From the NCBI GenBank assembly GCA_017551845.1, contig JAFZKR010000037.1, positions 1 to 24,136 on the forward strand: 24,136 bases of DNA, in the 5' to 3' direction. The translations under genes and the position numbers were made by a program. Positions 7,302-16,880 of this stretch are shown in pieces. This DNA is from Bacteroidaceae bacterium. GTDB taxonomy: Bacteria; Bacteroidota; Bacteroidia; Bacteroidales; Bacteroidaceae. A model generated the notes under the pieces. It did not search any database and had not been told where the DNA came from. It was given only the letters and a program-made list of their open reading frames with translations. The first letter of the stretch is position 1, and every line of letters begins with the position of its first letter.

Positions 7302-8510
7302 CTATTTCTTCAGCCACAGGGAGGGATTGAGACGGGTACTCTCCTTGTGCAACTGGAAATGAAGAACAGGATTGCCGTCCTCCGATGTCTGGATATTTCC
7401 GATGGCATCGCCGGTCTTTACCTTGGCCCCGGTCTTGAGGCGCGTGTCGCTCAGATTACAATAAACCGATATGTAAGCTCCATGACGGATCAGGATACCT
7501 ACCTGTCCTTTTCCCTGTTGGAAAATTGAAGAGACAGTACCATCAAAGATTGCACGGGCCTGGGCACCCTTGTTTCCCTGTATATCCAATCCCAGATTGT
7601 TCTGTTTTACATCCTTCATTCCCGCCACATTATGAACACCGTACTCTCCGACAATGAGATACGGTCCGGTTATCGGCATTGGGAGCTTGCCTTTGTTGCT
7701 TTCAAAACTTCCGGTCAGTTTAACATCCTGTGCCGGCTGTTCCTTCATCTGACCGGAAGAGTTCTGTTGTTGCCGCTCACTCTTCAACGCAAGCTCAATC
7801 TGGCGGTCTATTTCCTTGGAGAGCTGATCCATACGTTTTTGTTTGGCGGAGATCTCGTTCTTCAATGCACTGCGTTGGCTCCTGAGCCTGTCAATCAGTC
7901 TTTTCTGTTCCTGTTCCTCCTTACGCAAGGCCTGCTCATTCTCTGCCCTCACTTTCTCCAGAACCGTCTTTTCTTTCTTGAGACTGTCTATCCGCATCAT
8001 ACGGTCCTCAAGAGTATCCCGCTTTTCACGAATCTCATCGGCTAAGGACTTGAGTGAACCGCTGTATTCACTGATATAACGGGCTCTTCGGTCAAATTGT
8101 CTGAAAGACTCTGCAGACAACATGAAGGTCAGGACATTCAACCCTTTATGTTGCCTCTGATAAAAACGGCAGGCATCGGCATAACTCTGCCTGCACTTTT
8201 CATATTCTCTGTTCAATGATTTCACCTCAGCCTCGAGACGGGAGTTTTCCCTGTTGAGTTCCTGTATTTCCAACCTTGTCTGTTCCAAGAGCCTGGTACG
8301 CTCTTTCAAGCGTGCTGTGACTGCATTTAACCCTGAAACCCTGTTGGATATGGTGTTCTCCGTCTTTGTCAACACCTGTTCCTGCTCGGCAATCTGTTTT
8401 TCCATTTCGGCACGCTCCTTCCGCATCTTGTCAATTGAAGGAGTAGTCTGCCCGCAAACAAAGCCCGTAAGGAGCAGAAGTGACAAAACTGAAACTATAA
8501 TCTTTTTCAT
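7302..8510 (-). CDS. EnvC-like murein hydrolase activator (degenerate M23/LytM)
   Basis: A 402-residue exported protein: signal peptide (about 1-20), a long charged coiled coil (about 25-245), a short linker, then a C-terminal LytM/M23 domain (about 285-400). This matches EnvC, which recruits and activates peptidoglycan amidases at the division site rather than cutting cell wall itself. Zinc-site residues of active M23 peptidases are replaced: the HxxxD position reads NLGLD (N305, D309 kept), the YxHL position reads YCNLS (N352), and the HxH position reads VLH (V382, H384 kept). The domain is therefore almost certainly catalytically dead, as in EnvC. Its ATG overlaps the stop of the DUF4292-like gene by 4 bases, implying translational coupling. 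Confidence 0.88.
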   Translation of the reverse strand: MKKIIVSVLSLLLLTGFVCGQTTPSIDKMRKERAEMEKQIAEQEQVLTKTENTISNRVSGLNAVTARLKERTRLLEQTRLEIQELNRENSRLEAEVKSLNREYEKCRQSYADACRFYQRQHKGLNVLTFMLSAESFRQFDRRARYISEYSGSLKSLADEIREKRDTLEDRMMRIDSLKKEKTVLEKVRAENEQALRKEEQEQKRLIDRLRSQRSALKNEISAKQKRMDQLSKEIDRQIELALKSERQQQNSSGQMKEQPAQDVKLTGSFESNKGKLPMPITGPYLIVGEYGVHNVAGMKDVKQNNLGLDIQGNKGAQARAIFDGTVSSIFQQGKGQVGILIRHGAYISVYCNLSDTRLKTGAKVKTGDAIGNIQTSEDGNPVLHFQLHKESTRLNPSLWLKK

Positions 8511-9319
8511 AACGACAATCCTTCAGTCAGTTCATCCAACGTAACCTTAGTCATTCTTCGGCCCACGCCAGTCTCGTCTGGCCAGTTTCCTTTAGCTGTG
8601 GAGACAGAGGAAAGGGTCAGAGTGGCAAATAATGGATTGGCTCCGCCAGCCATCTCAAGATTCAGTGTCATTGGAAAGACAAAGCCTTCGGTTACTGCCC
8701 TGAAGTCAGAATAACCAACTGACAAACCACTACCGGAAACAGTCTTGGATGTCAGTGTAAGATTCCTGTCAGGATTAACCTTGAACAAGTAATCATAAAC
8801 TCTCTCTTTGAACACAGAAGAACCGTTCAGTTCATCAGTTCCATTATAAACGATATTACTCAGCAATTCTGTATCATCAGCAACTCCGGGAGAAAACAAT
8901 CTATTCCAAAAAAGAGCCTGGACAACGTTGAAATCCAACCCCAACTCATTACGCAATGGAAGGTCAGCGTAATGACATACTGTATATCGGTTTGAAGTTC
9001 TGTCCATGATAACCACTTTTTCCGGCAGGAACTCGATTCTTACTACTTCAACAAGACCCAGAAGGGAGATCCCTATCTGGACACTTCGGTCACGACGCAT
9101 CCTTAGCTGTCCGCTGGCTTTCCTACCGGATACATTCAGAGAGAAACGGGCTGTGAGTTCACTCGCATTTTCAACTTTCGATAGTTTCTTCAACGTCTCT
9201 GTATGCAAATCAGCAGAAGCAGCGCCGGATTTATGTACTTTATCTGATGTGCCACACTCCGACATCGAGAATGTCAGTAGCACAGCAATGATTAATGTCA
9301 AAAAACCGGTTCTCTTCAT
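8507..9319 (-). CDS. DUF4292-like envelope protein
   Basis: A 270-residue protein that I place in the DUF4292 family from its overall pattern and neighbours; the family has no assigned function. It starts with a hydrophobic export segment (about 5-19) and C22 follows, but the box MSEC is a poor lipobox, so lipoprotein status is uncertain. The rest is predominantly beta-strand-like: RFSLNVSGRKASGQLRMRRD, then SVQIGISLLGLVEVVRIEFL and VVIMDRTSNRY. These alternating strands resemble the half-barrel of LolA/LolB-type carriers; that similarity is inferred by eye, not computed. It overlaps both neighbours by 4 bases (TPR lipoprotein upstream, EnvC-like downstream), so the three proteins are probably made together and act at the envelope. 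Confidence 0.75.
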   Translation of the reverse strand: MKRTGFLTLIIAVLLTFSMSECGTSDKVHKSGAASADLHTETLKKLSKVENASELTARFSLNVSGRKASGQLRMRRDRSVQIGISLLGLVEVVRIEFLPEKVVIMDRTSNRYTVCHYADLPLRNELGLDFNVVQALFWNRLFSPGVADDTELLSNIVYNGTDELNGSSVFKERVYDYLFKVNPDRNLTLTSKTVSGSGLSVGYSDFRAVTEGFVFPMTLNLEMAGGANPLFATLTLSSVSTAKGNWPDETGVGRRMTKVTLDELTEGLSL

Positions 9320-10602
9320 TCTTCCAGATATTTCCCTTCCTTGATTTTCCTGTCAATCGTCTTGGATTCGCTCTTGAGCTGTACGGCACGATGCCAGTTT
9401 TCAAGGGCCTTCTCCTTTTCACCGCACATGTAAAGAGCATCACCGAAATGCTCATATATCTCAGGGTTATCCTGATCCAGATATCGCAGCGCTTTCTCAA
9501 GCCATGACAAAGCCTCCTGATAACGGTGCATCCGGAACAGGATCCAAGCGTAAGTGTCAAGATAGGTCGCATTAAGAGGTTCTTTCTCAAGGGTTCTTGC
9601 ACTCATTTGCAAAGCTTTTTCCAGGTCCCTGTCCTGAAGTGACAGGAAGTATGCATAATTGTTCAGAACCCCCGTTTCATCAGGATTATATACAAGCGCC
9701 GAATCATAATCGGCAAATGTCTCTTCCATCTTTCCCATATTATGATGGAACTGTCCTTTAATGCTGTAGAGCTGGGCTTTCCCGTCATGGTCAGAAACAT
9801 TCGCTATACCCTCATCAAGCACTTCCATTGCCTTATCAGTTTCGTTTTTCAGGTTATGAATTATTGAGGAAAAATAGTAAGGCTCGTATTTTTCCGGTTC
9901 GTGACTGATAACTGTACCGCAAAACTGAAGTACTATCTCAGCTCCGGCAAGACTTGAAGCGCTCTGAAGGAGTTTCTCTATCATCTCCTCCGGTCTGTCG
10001 GCTTGATAATAGGCAGAATCACTTTCCCCCATTAACAGATAACACAGAAAACGTCTGCCCTTGAGCTGCTCCTCTACATCCTCTATCTTTCCGTATCGGT
10101 CAAGCATTCGGAGCTCCTTGCTGAACTGTCCTGTCTCTTCGTACAGGTCGGCCAGCTCAAGGAGAATATCTGAACGTCCCGGAAACTGGACTACCATTTT
10201 TTCCAATTGGCTTATTGCATTCTGAGTCTTGTGCCTCATGCTGTAATTGACGACCAGCAGTCGCTGATACCAGTAGTTATCAGGCTCTATACGTATTGCC
10301 TTTTTAAGCAGTTTCTCCGATTTCTCACCTTCACCGGTGGAAAGCAGATACTGAGCCATATTATAACATGCCGCTGCCGACGAGGTATCAGTTTCAAGGC
10401 TGTAACTCATCAGGTCCATTGCAGCATCATACTTTCCGGCATCGGCCTTCTTGACTCCTTCAAGATAGAAATATCGGGATGCATATCCGTCATGAAGAGA
10501 AGGGCCGGAATTGGAGTTGAGAGAAGAGCGGGACACACCGCAGGATACCGTCAAAGTGACGGCTAAGACAAGTGTGAATAAAAATGGATACTCCCTCTTC
10601 AT
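9316..10602 (-). CDS. Tetratricopeptide-repeat lipoprotein
   Basis: A 428-residue TPR protein. The N-terminus has a lipoprotein-like signal ending in LTVSCG (C21), so it is probably anchored in the outer or inner membrane on the periplasmic side. After a short serine-rich linker, TPR units fill the protein. The clearest are around residues 44-111 (YFYLEGVKKADAGKYDAAMD, ACYNMAQYLLSTGEGEKSEK) and in the C-terminal third (GVLNNYAYFLSLQDRDLEKA, TYLDTYAWILFRMHRYQEA, EIYEHFGDALYMCGEKEKA). TPR arrays are protein-binding scaffolds, so a role in assembling an envelope complex with the next two gene products is likely but inferred. It begins 12 bases after dut and overlaps the DUF4292-like gene by 4 bases. 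Confidence 0.88.
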   Translation of the reverse strand: MKREYPFLFTLVLAVTLTVSCGVSRSSLNSNSGPSLHDGYASRYFYLEGVKKADAGKYDAAMDLMSYSLETDTSSAAACYNMAQYLLSTGEGEKSEKLLKKAIRIEPDNYWYQRLLVVNYSMRHKTQNAISQLEKMVVQFPGRSDILLELADLYEETGQFSKELRMLDRYGKIEDVEEQLKGRRFLCYLLMGESDSAYYQADRPEEMIEKLLQSASSLAGAEIVLQFCGTVISHEPEKYEPYYFSSIIHNLKNETDKAMEVLDEGIANVSDHDGKAQLYSIKGQFHHNMGKMEETFADYDSALVYNPDETGVLNNYAYFLSLQDRDLEKALQMSARTLEKEPLNATYLDTYAWILFRMHRYQEALSWLEKALRYLDQDNPEIYEHFGDALYMCGEKEKALENWHRAVQLKSESKTIDRKIKEGKYLEE

Positions 10603-10614
10603 AAGAATGTCACA

Positions 10615-11046
10615 TCAGATTCCGCTATGTCCGAATCCACCGGCACCACGCACAGTCTCGTCAAGTGTAACAACGTCCGACCATTCCACCTTTTCATGAC
10701 GTGCAATAACCATCTGTGCGATTCGTTCCCCGTCATTGACAATGAAATCGTCCTGGGAAAGATTTATCAGAATAACACCTATCTCCCCCCGATAATCGGC
10801 ATCGATTGTTCCGGGAGAATTGAGCACAGTAACTCCTTTCTTGACGGCTAATCCGCTACGTGGTCTTACTTGAGCCTCATACCCGGCAGGAAGAGCGATA
10901 AAAAGCCCGGTAGGAATAAGACGACGCTCAAACGGTTTCAACACTACCGGTTCATCAAGATTTGCACGAAGGTCCATTCCGGCCGACTGAAGAGTAGCAT
11001 ATTCAGGCAACTGATGGTGTGAACGGTTGATTATCTCCACTTTCAT
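10615..11046 (-). CDS. dut: dUTP diphosphatase (trimeric dUTPase)
   Basis: A complete 143-residue trimeric dUTPase that converts dUTP to dUMP and pyrophosphate, keeping uracil out of DNA and feeding dTMP synthesis. All five family motifs are present: I AGMDLRA (22-28), II RPRSGLA (61-67), III around [16 protein letters not shown] (75-90, with catalytic D84), [10 protein letters not shown] (104-111) and [11 protein letters not shown] (133-142), which closes over the nucleotide. The protein ends one residue after motif V. It is the first gene of a - strand run leading into the envelope genes and is divergent from the dGTPase-family gene, so two nucleotide-pool enzymes share one intergenic region. 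Confidence 0.97.
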   Translation of the reverse strand: MKVEIINRSHHQLPEYATLQSAGMDLRANLDEPVVLKPFERRLIPTGLFIALPAGYEAQVRPRSGLAVKKGVTVLNSPGTIDADYRGEIGVILINLSQDDFIVNDGERIAQMVIARHEKVEWSDVVTLDETVRGAGGFGHSGI

Positions 11047-11078
11047 AAGGTTGTATCTGTTTTGTTCAGCGAAAATAG

Positions 11079-11086
11079 CAAATATA
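11079..11086 (-). promoter_or_regulatory. Candidate -7 element TATATTTG upstream of dut
   Basis: On the - strand TATATTTG is an exact TAnnTTTG match located 32 bases before the dut ATG, giving a predicted leader of roughly 25 bases. It sits in the roughly 100-base gap between the divergent dut and dGTPase-family genes. No strong -33 TTG is visible at the standard spacing. Confidence 0.4.
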
Positions 11087-11121
11087 CTGCCAAATAGAGT
11101 AGAATTCCTGTGAAAAACCGC

Positions 11122-11129
11122 TAAATTTG
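11122..11129 (+). promoter_or_regulatory. Candidate -7 element TAAATTTG upstream of the dGTPase gene
   Basis: On the + strand TAAATTTG is an exact TAnnTTTG match located 18 bases before ATG 11148, predicting a leader of about 12 bases. It includes the TTG at 11127, which argues against that TTG being the start codon. With the opposing element at 11079-11086 it forms a divergent promoter pair. Confidence 0.4.
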
Positions 11130-11147
11130 AAACAAAACAGACTATTG

Positions 11148-12488
11148 ATGATGAATTGGGAAAGATTATTATCCACCAAACGTCTTGGAATGGAAGGAAT
11201 AGAAACGGCCCACAAGGATGACCGTTCCGCTTTTCTCAGAGATTATGACCGGCTGATCTTTTCAGCTCCGTTCCGTCGTCTCCAGAACAAGACGCAGGTA
11301 TTCCCCCTTCCCGGCAGCGTATTTGTCCATAACCGTCTTACACATAGTCTTGAGGTTTCATGTGTTGGCCGCTCACTTGGCAACAATGTGTCAAGAGCTA
11401 TACTTAAGGAGCGCCCCGAACTGGCAGACACCAATATTCAGGAAATAGGCAACATAGTCTCAGCTGCCTGTCTGGCGCATGATATGGGCAACCCTCCATT
11501 CGGGCACTCCGGAGAGAAAGCTATTTCAGCCTATTTTACTGAAGGAAAGGGCCAGAACCTGAAAGAATTGTTCTCTGATGCTCCTGTCCAATGGACTGAC
11601 ATAATCAACTTTGAAGGTAACGCGAATGCCTTCCGGCTTTTGGCTCACCAATTCATAGGACGTCGTAAAGGAGGATTTGCCATGACCTATTCCACACTTG
11701 CATCTATAGTGAAATATCCCTATTCATCATATCTGTCAAACGGCAAGCACAAGTTCGGTTTCTTTGACAGCGAAGCTCCTGTTTTTGCCCAAATCGCCGA
11801 TGAATTGGGCATAATCCGTCTTTCTGCACCCGGACAGCCTCTAAAATATGTGCGTTATCCTTTGGTCTGGCTGGTAGAGGCAGCCGATGATATCTGCTAT
11901 CTGCTGATGGACCTGGAAGATGCCCACAAACTCAAAATCATCTCAACTGAAAAGACTATCGGACTGATGATGGATTTCCTTGAACCTCAGGAAAAAGAGC
12001 ATGCCAAAAGCATAATCGGAATGGTGACCGACGTAAACGAGCAGGTATCCTATCTGCGCTCCAAACTGGTAGGCATACTGGTTGAGGAATGCACCAAGGT
12101 ATTCCTTGAGAATGAGAAGGCAATCCTGGACGGCACATTCAGCGGCTCACTGATAAAGCATATCAGCCCCAAACCCAGGGAAGCATACCGTAACTGCGCC
12201 GAACTCTCCATCCAGAAGATATACCGCTCACGTGACGTATTGGAGGTTGAACTGGCCGGTTTCCGCATAATAAGCACCCTTTTGGACCTTATGGTAGAGG
12301 CCGTTCAGAACCCGGAGCGCGAGTACTCCAAACTGCTGATAGACCGCGTATCAAGCCAGTATGACATAAACGCCAAGGATATCTACAACCGCCTGCTGGC
12401 CGTACTTGACTACATAAGCGGAATGACTGATGTCTATGCACTGGACATATACCGCAAGATAAACGGTAACAGCCTACCCGCAGTCTAA
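11148..12488 (+). CDS. dgt: dGTP triphosphohydrolase family (HD domain)
   Basis: A 446-residue HD-superfamily deoxynucleotide triphosphohydrolase; E. coli Dgt splits dGTP into deoxyguanosine and tripolyphosphate. The [14 protein letters not shown] motif (residues 42-55) is characteristic of dGTPases. Metal ligands follow the family pattern: H66 in [10 protein letters not shown]111-D112 in [16 protein letters not shown], and a later aspartate in [10 protein letters not shown] (D247 or D248). I start at ATG 11148; ATG 11151 is equally possible, and a TTG at 11127 falls inside the candidate promoter. The nucleotide specificity is not certain, since related enzymes act on several dNTPs. It diverges from dut and converges on rpoC with a hairpin terminator between them. 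Confidence 0.92.
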   Translation: MMNWERLLSTKRLGMEGIETAHKDDRSAFLRDYDRLIFSAPFRRLQNKTQVFPLPGSVFVHNRLTHSLEVSCVGRSLGNNVSRAILKERPELADTNIQEIGNIVSAACLAHDMGNPPFGHSGEKAISAYFTEGKGQNLKELFSDAPVQWTDIINFEGNANAFRLLAHQFIGRRKGGFAMTYSTLASIVKYPYSSYLSNGKHKFGFFDSEAPVFAQIADELGIIRLSAPGQPLKYVRYPLVWLVEAADDICYLLMDLEDAHKLKIISTEKTIGLMMDFLEPQEKEHAKSIIGMVTDVNEQVSYLRSKLVGILVEECTKVFLENEKAILDGTFSGSLIKHISPKPREAYRNCAELSIQKIYRSRDVLEVELAGFRIISTLLDLMVEAVQNPEREYSKLLIDRVSSQYDINAKDIYNRLLAVLDYISGMTDVYALDIYRKINGNSLPAV

Positions 12489-12491
12489 TAG

Positions 12492-12528
12492 AGAGAGGGG
12501 TGACCGGACCAACCGATCACCCCTCTCT
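12492..12528. terminator. Bidirectional hairpin terminator between dgt and rpoC
   Basis: A perfect 12-bp stem is formed by AGAGAGGGGTGA (12492-12503) and TCACCCCTCTCT (12517-12528). Three more inner pairs (CGG 12505-12507 with CCG 12513-12515) close an ACCAA loop. It fills the 54-base gap between the dgt stop (+) and the rpoC stop (-) and can fold in either transcript. Neither side has a long T run, so it may act as an RNA 3'-end stabiliser or need extra factors, but position and stem strength support a terminator for both operons. Confidence 0.8.
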
Positions 12529-12542
12529 TCTATCAAGTATAA

Positions 12543-15500
12543 TCAATCTTCGTTTGAAGGCAGATTAATGTCAAGGAGATTATTGCGGGATACCTGAAGG
12601 CGTTCATACTCATCCTTGTCACCGACAATAATCTTATCAAATTCACGCATACCTGTACCGGCAGGAATCAGATGACCGCAGATAACATTCTCCTTCATAC
12701 CAAGAAGACTGTCGCTCTTTCCGTTGATAGCTGCTTCATTAAGGACCTTTGTGGTTTCCTGGAAAGATGCAGCCGACATAAAGCTCTGTGTAGCCAATGC
12801 CGCACGTGTGATACCCTGAAGGACTTGAGTCGATGTAGCAGGAATAGTGTCACGTACCTGTACCAGACGTAAATCCTTGCGCTTTAGCATAGAGTTTTCA
12901 TCACGTAGTTTGCGGGCTGTCACAATCTGACCTGCGAACATGTTCTGGGAATCACCTGGATCGGTCACAACCTTCTTGCCCCAGATACGGTCATTCTCCT
13001 CCATGAACTCAAGTTTATCAACGCTCTGCTGTTCAAGGAATCGGGTATCACCCGGTTCATCTATCTCAACCTTGCGCATCATCTGTCGGACAATGATTTC
13101 GAAATGCTTATCGTTTATCTTCACACCCTGAAGACGATAAACATCTTGTACCTCATTCACAATATACTCCTGGACAGCTGTCGGTCCCTTGATGGTGAGA
13201 ATATCACTCGGAGTAATGGCACCGTCCGACAACGGTGTTCCGGCACGGACATAATCGCCTTCCTGAACGAGAATCTGCTTGGACAATGCTACCAGATATT
13301 TCTTCTCGTCACCCGTACGGGATACAACGGAAATCTCACGATTACCTCTCTTTATCTTGCCCATGTGGACTGTACCGTCAATTTCCGAAACCACAGCAGG
13401 ATTGGAAGGATTACGGGCCTCAAACAACTCAGTCACACGAGGCAGACCACCGGTGATATCACCGGCCTTGCCTTGGACACGCGGAATCTTGACGATAATG
13501 TCACCGGCAGCCAGAGTCTGACCATCCTTCACCACGACATGACCGCCAACCGGAAGATTGTAGGAGCGAAGGACTTTGTCATTCGGACCGATAATATCGG
13601 CAGTAGGTATCTTTGTCTTGTCCTTGGTTTCGATGATTATTATCTCTTCAAGACCTGTTGACTCATCTGATTCTACCTTGTAAGTGACATTCTCCACAAC
13701 ATCCTTAAGTCTGACGGTTCCTGCATCTTCTGTTATGATAAGGGCATTGAAAGGATCCCATTCTGCAATCAGGTCACCCTTCTTGACTAAACTGCCATTG
13801 GTGATGTAGAGCTTTGAACCGTAAGGCAAATTATGTGTTGAAAGAGTAATGCCGGTGTTCTGATCAATAAACTTGGCCTCACCCAGACGACCTACAACTA
13901 TACGGTAAGAACCTGTATCAGAATCTTTGTTACCTTCCACATTAACAGTACGGACCTCCTCGAAATCTACACGACAGTCATATCTCGCTGAGAGACGTGA
14001 GTTAGCAGCAATGTTGGAAGCTGTACCACCAGCATGGAAAGTACGGAGAGTAAGCTGAGTACCCGGCTCACCGATAGACTGAGCAGCAATGACACCGACA
14101 GCTTCACCTTTCTCAACCAGACGTCCGGTTGCAAGATTACGGCCATAACATTTGGTGCAGACACCATGTTTGCTCTCACAGGTAAGCACTGAACGGATCT
14201 CAACACTCTCAATCGGTGACTCGTCAATCTGTTTTGCTATTGCTTCAGTTATCTCTTCACCGGCAGACACAATCAGTTCACCAGTGGTGGGATGTATAAC
14301 ATCGTGCACAGAAACGCGACCTAAGATACGTTCATAGAGAGACGCTACCACTTCCTCGTTTTCCTTGAGGGCGGTGCAAACCAAGCCACGCAGAGTACCG
14401 CAGTCCTCCTCGGTGATAATCACATCATGTGACACGTCAACCAGACGACGTGTCAGATAACCGGCATCGGCTGTCTTAAGAGCGGTATCGGCAAGACCCT
14501 TACGGGCACCGTGTGTTGAGATGAAGTACTCCAGTACTGACAGACCTTCCTTGAAGTTTGAAAGAATAGGGTTCTCAATGATCTGTGCACCCTCGGCTCC
14601 GGCTTTCTGAGGCTTGGCCATGAGGCCACGCATACCGGAGAGCTGACGGATCTGCTCCTTAGATCCACGAGCACCTGAGTCAAGCATCATGTATACTGAG
14701 TTGAAGCCCTGGTCATCGTTGGAGATGGTCTTCATCAGAACCTTTGACAGGTCCTCGTTAACGTGTGTCCAAACATCGATAACCTTGTTGTAACGTTCGT
14801 TATCGGTGATTAGACCCATGTTATACTCAGCCATGATTCCCTCTACCTCTTCATTACCCTTGGCAACAAGATCTTCCTTCTCCTTGGGAATAATAATATC
14901 ACCAAGATTGAATGACAGACCTCCCTGGAAGGCCATCTTGTATCCCAAGTTCTTGATTCCATCAAGGAATTCGCATGCGCGTGCCACACCGACCTTCTTG
15001 ATAACATCAGAGATGAGGTCGCGCAAAGTCTTCTTGGATATGATGTAATTGATATAGCCCACCTCATCCGGAACTATCTCGTTCACGATGACACGTCCTA
15101 CTGATGTTTCCACCAAGTGAGTGACAGATGAACCCTGCTCATCAATGTCATTGACCATAACCTTGACAATAGCATGGATATCTACCTTTCCCTCATTATA
15201 GGCAATCAGGGCCTCCTCAGGGCCATAGAAGACAAGGCCCTCACCCTTAGCACCCTTACGCAGCTTGGTGATATAGTACAGACCAAGTACCATATCCTGT
15301 GAAGGAACAGTAATAGGTGCACCATTGGCAGGGTTCAGAATATTGTGTGACTGAAGCATGAGCATCTGAGCCTCAAGAATAGCCTCGTTGCTCAGGGGAA
15401 GGTGTACAGCCATCTGGTCACCGTCAAAGTCGGCGTTGAAAGCGGTACAAGCCAGAGGGTGCAACTGAATGGCTTTACCCTCAATCATCTTGGGCTGGAA

Positions 15501-16856
15501 TGCCTGGATACCCAGACGGTGCAGTGTAGGAGCACGGTTCAGCAGAACGGGGTGACCCTTCATTACATATTCCAGAATATCCCATACTATAGGATCCTTG
15601 CGGTCAACAATCTTCTTGGCTGACTTGACGGTCTTTACTATACCGCGCTCAATGAGCTTGCGGATAATGAAAGGCTTGTAAAGCTCGGCAGCCATCAGCT
15701 TAGGAATACCGCACTCACCCATCTTGAGCTCAGGACCTACAACGATAACTGAACGTGCTGAATAGTCAACACGCTTACCCAGAAGGTTCTGACGGAAACG
15801 ACCCTGCTTACCCTTGAGTGAGTCAGAGAGTGACTTGAGCGGACGGTTGGCCTCGCTCTTTACGGCGCTGGCCTTGCGGCTGTTGTCAAACAGGCTGTCA
15901 ACGGCCTCCTGCAGCATACGCTTCTCGTTACGGAGAATAACCTCAGGAGCCTTTATCTCAATAAGTCTCTTAAGACGGTTGTTACGTATTATTACGCGGC
16001 GATACAAATCATTCAGGTCCGATGTTGCAAAACGCCCACCATCCAGAGGAACCAGAGGACGAAGCTCAGGAGGAGTAACCGGTATCACTTTGAGAATCAT
16101 CCACTCGGGACGGTTCAATTCACGTGAAGCACGGAAAGACTCCACTACCTGAAGACGCTTCAAGGCCTCAGTCTTACGCTGCATCGAAGGATTGTCTCCT
16201 CCTGCACGTGCACGAAGTTCGTATGAGAGTTTGTCGAGATCCAGGTTACAAAGCAAATCATATATCGCTTCGGCACCCATCTTGGCTACGAACTTGTCAG
16301 GATCATTGTCATCAAGAATCTGATTCTCCTTGGGCAACTTGTCTAAAATATCAAGATACTCCTCCTCAGAAAGAAGATCCAGACGGTTACTACCCAACGT
16401 ATTCTCCGAAGCCCATACGCCTGGGTTGATTACGACATAACGCTCGTAATAAATGATAGAGTCCAATTGCTTGGTGGGAATACCGAGCAGATAACCTATC
16501 TTATTGGGCAGTGAACGGAAGTACCAGATATGTGCAACCGGAACTACAAGTTGAATATGACCCATACGCTCACGACGCACCTTCTTTTCAGTAACCTCCA
16601 CACCGCAACGCTCGCACACAATACCTTTATAGCGTATTCTCTTGTACTTTCCGCAATGACACTCGTAGTCCTTGACAGGACCGAATATACGCTCGCAAAA
16701 CAGACCGTCACGCTCAGGCTTGTAAGTACGATAGTTGATAGTCTCAGGTTTCAGCACCTCACCGCTTGAATTCGTCAGAATCTCCTCCGGGGATGCCAGA
16801 CTGATGGTTATCTTGGAGAAATTGTTCTTGATCTTTGTATCTTTTTTGAAAGGCAT
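12543..16856 (-). CDS. rpoC: DNA-directed RNA polymerase subunit beta'
   Basis: The 1437-residue beta' subunit of RNA polymerase, carrying the catalytic magnesium site. N-terminal zinc ribbon cysteines are C66, C68, C81 and C84 (CHCGKYKR and CERCGVEV). The catalytic loop NADFDGDQ has D476, D478 and D480 as metal ligands. The second zinc site is seen as EDCGTLRG and [11 protein letters not shown], and the trigger-loop region contains [16 protein letters not shown]. The length is near that of E. coli (1407). It follows rpoB by 24 bases and is the last gene of the cluster here, ending 15 bases before a hairpin terminator shared with the convergent dgt gene. Confidence 0.99.
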   Translation of the reverse strand: MPFKKDTKIKNNFSKITISLASPEEILTNSSGEVLKPETINYRTYKPERDGLFCERIFGPVKDYECHCGKYKRIRYKGIVCERCGVEVTEKKVRRERMGHIQLVVPVAHIWYFRSLPNKIGYLLGIPTKQLDSIIYYERYVVINPGVWASENTLGSNRLDLLSEEEYLDILDKLPKENQILDDNDPDKFVAKMGAEAIYDLLCNLDLDKLSYELRARAGGDNPSMQRKTEALKRLQVVESFRASRELNRPEWMILKVIPVTPPELRPLVPLDGGRFATSDLNDLYRRVIIRNNRLKRLIEIKAPEVILRNEKRMLQEAVDSLFDNSRKASAVKSEANRPLKSLSDSLKGKQGRFRQNLLGKRVDYSARSVIVVGPELKMGECGIPKLMAAELYKPFIIRKLIERGIVKTVKSAKKIVDRKDPIVWDILEYVMKGHPVLLNRAPTLHRLGIQAFQPKMIEGKAIQLHPLACTAFNADFDGDQMAVHLPLSNEAILEAQMLMLQSHNILNPANGAPITVPSQDMVLGLYYITKLRKGAKGEGLVFYGPEEALIAYNEGKVDIHAIVKVMVNDIDEQGSSVTHLVETSVGRVIVNEIVPDEVGYINYIISKKTLRDLISDVIKKVGVARACEFLDGIKNLGYKMAFQGGLSFNLGDIIIPKEKEDLVAKGNEEVEGIMAEYNMGLITDNERYNKVIDVWTHVNEDLSKVLMKTISNDDQGFNSVYMMLDSGARGSKEQIRQLSGMRGLMAKPQKAGAEGAQIIENPILSNFKEGLSVLEYFISTHGARKGLADTALKTADAGYLTRRLVDVSHDVIITEEDCGTLRGLVCTALKENEEVVASLYERILGRVSVHDVIHPTTGELIVSAGEEITEAIAKQIDESPIESVEIRSVLTCESKHGVCTKCYGRNLATGRLVEKGEAVGVIAAQSIGEPGTQLTLRTFHAGGTASNIAANSRLSARYDCRVDFEEVRTVNVEGNKDSDTGSYRIVVGRLGEAKFIDQNTGITLSTHNLPYGSKLYITNGSLVKKGDLIAEWDPFNALIITEDAGTVRLKDVVENVTYKVESDESTGLEEIIIIETKDKTKIPTADIIGPNDKVLRSYNLPVGGHVVVKDGQTLAAGDIIVKIPRVQGKAGDITGGLPRVTELFEARNPSNPAVVSEIDGTVHMGKIKRGNREISVVSRTGDEKKYLVALSKQILVQEGDYVRAGTPLSDGAITPSDILTIKGPTAVQEYIVNEVQDVYRLQGVKINDKHFEIIVRQMMRKVEIDEPGDTRFLEQQSVDKLEFMEENDRIWGKKVVTDPGDSQNMFAGQIVTARKLRDENSMLKRKDLRLVQVRDTIPATSTQVLQGITRAALATQSFMSAASFQETTKVLNEAAINGKSDSLLGMKENVICGHLIPAGTGMREFDKIIVGDKDEYERLQVSRNNLLDINLPSNED

Positions 16857-16880
16857 AGCTTCTAACTTTTTTAATGGTGA

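Noticed and set aside
9240..9602. A 120-codon - strand frame overlapping the TPR and DUF4292-like genes
   Set aside because: It is out of frame with both, and both are well supported by export signals, repeats and 4-base coupled junctions.
13104..13661. A 185-codon + strand open frame inside rpoC
   Set aside because: It is fully antisense to a near-invariant essential gene, has no recognisable domain, and its codons mirror the rpoC frame.
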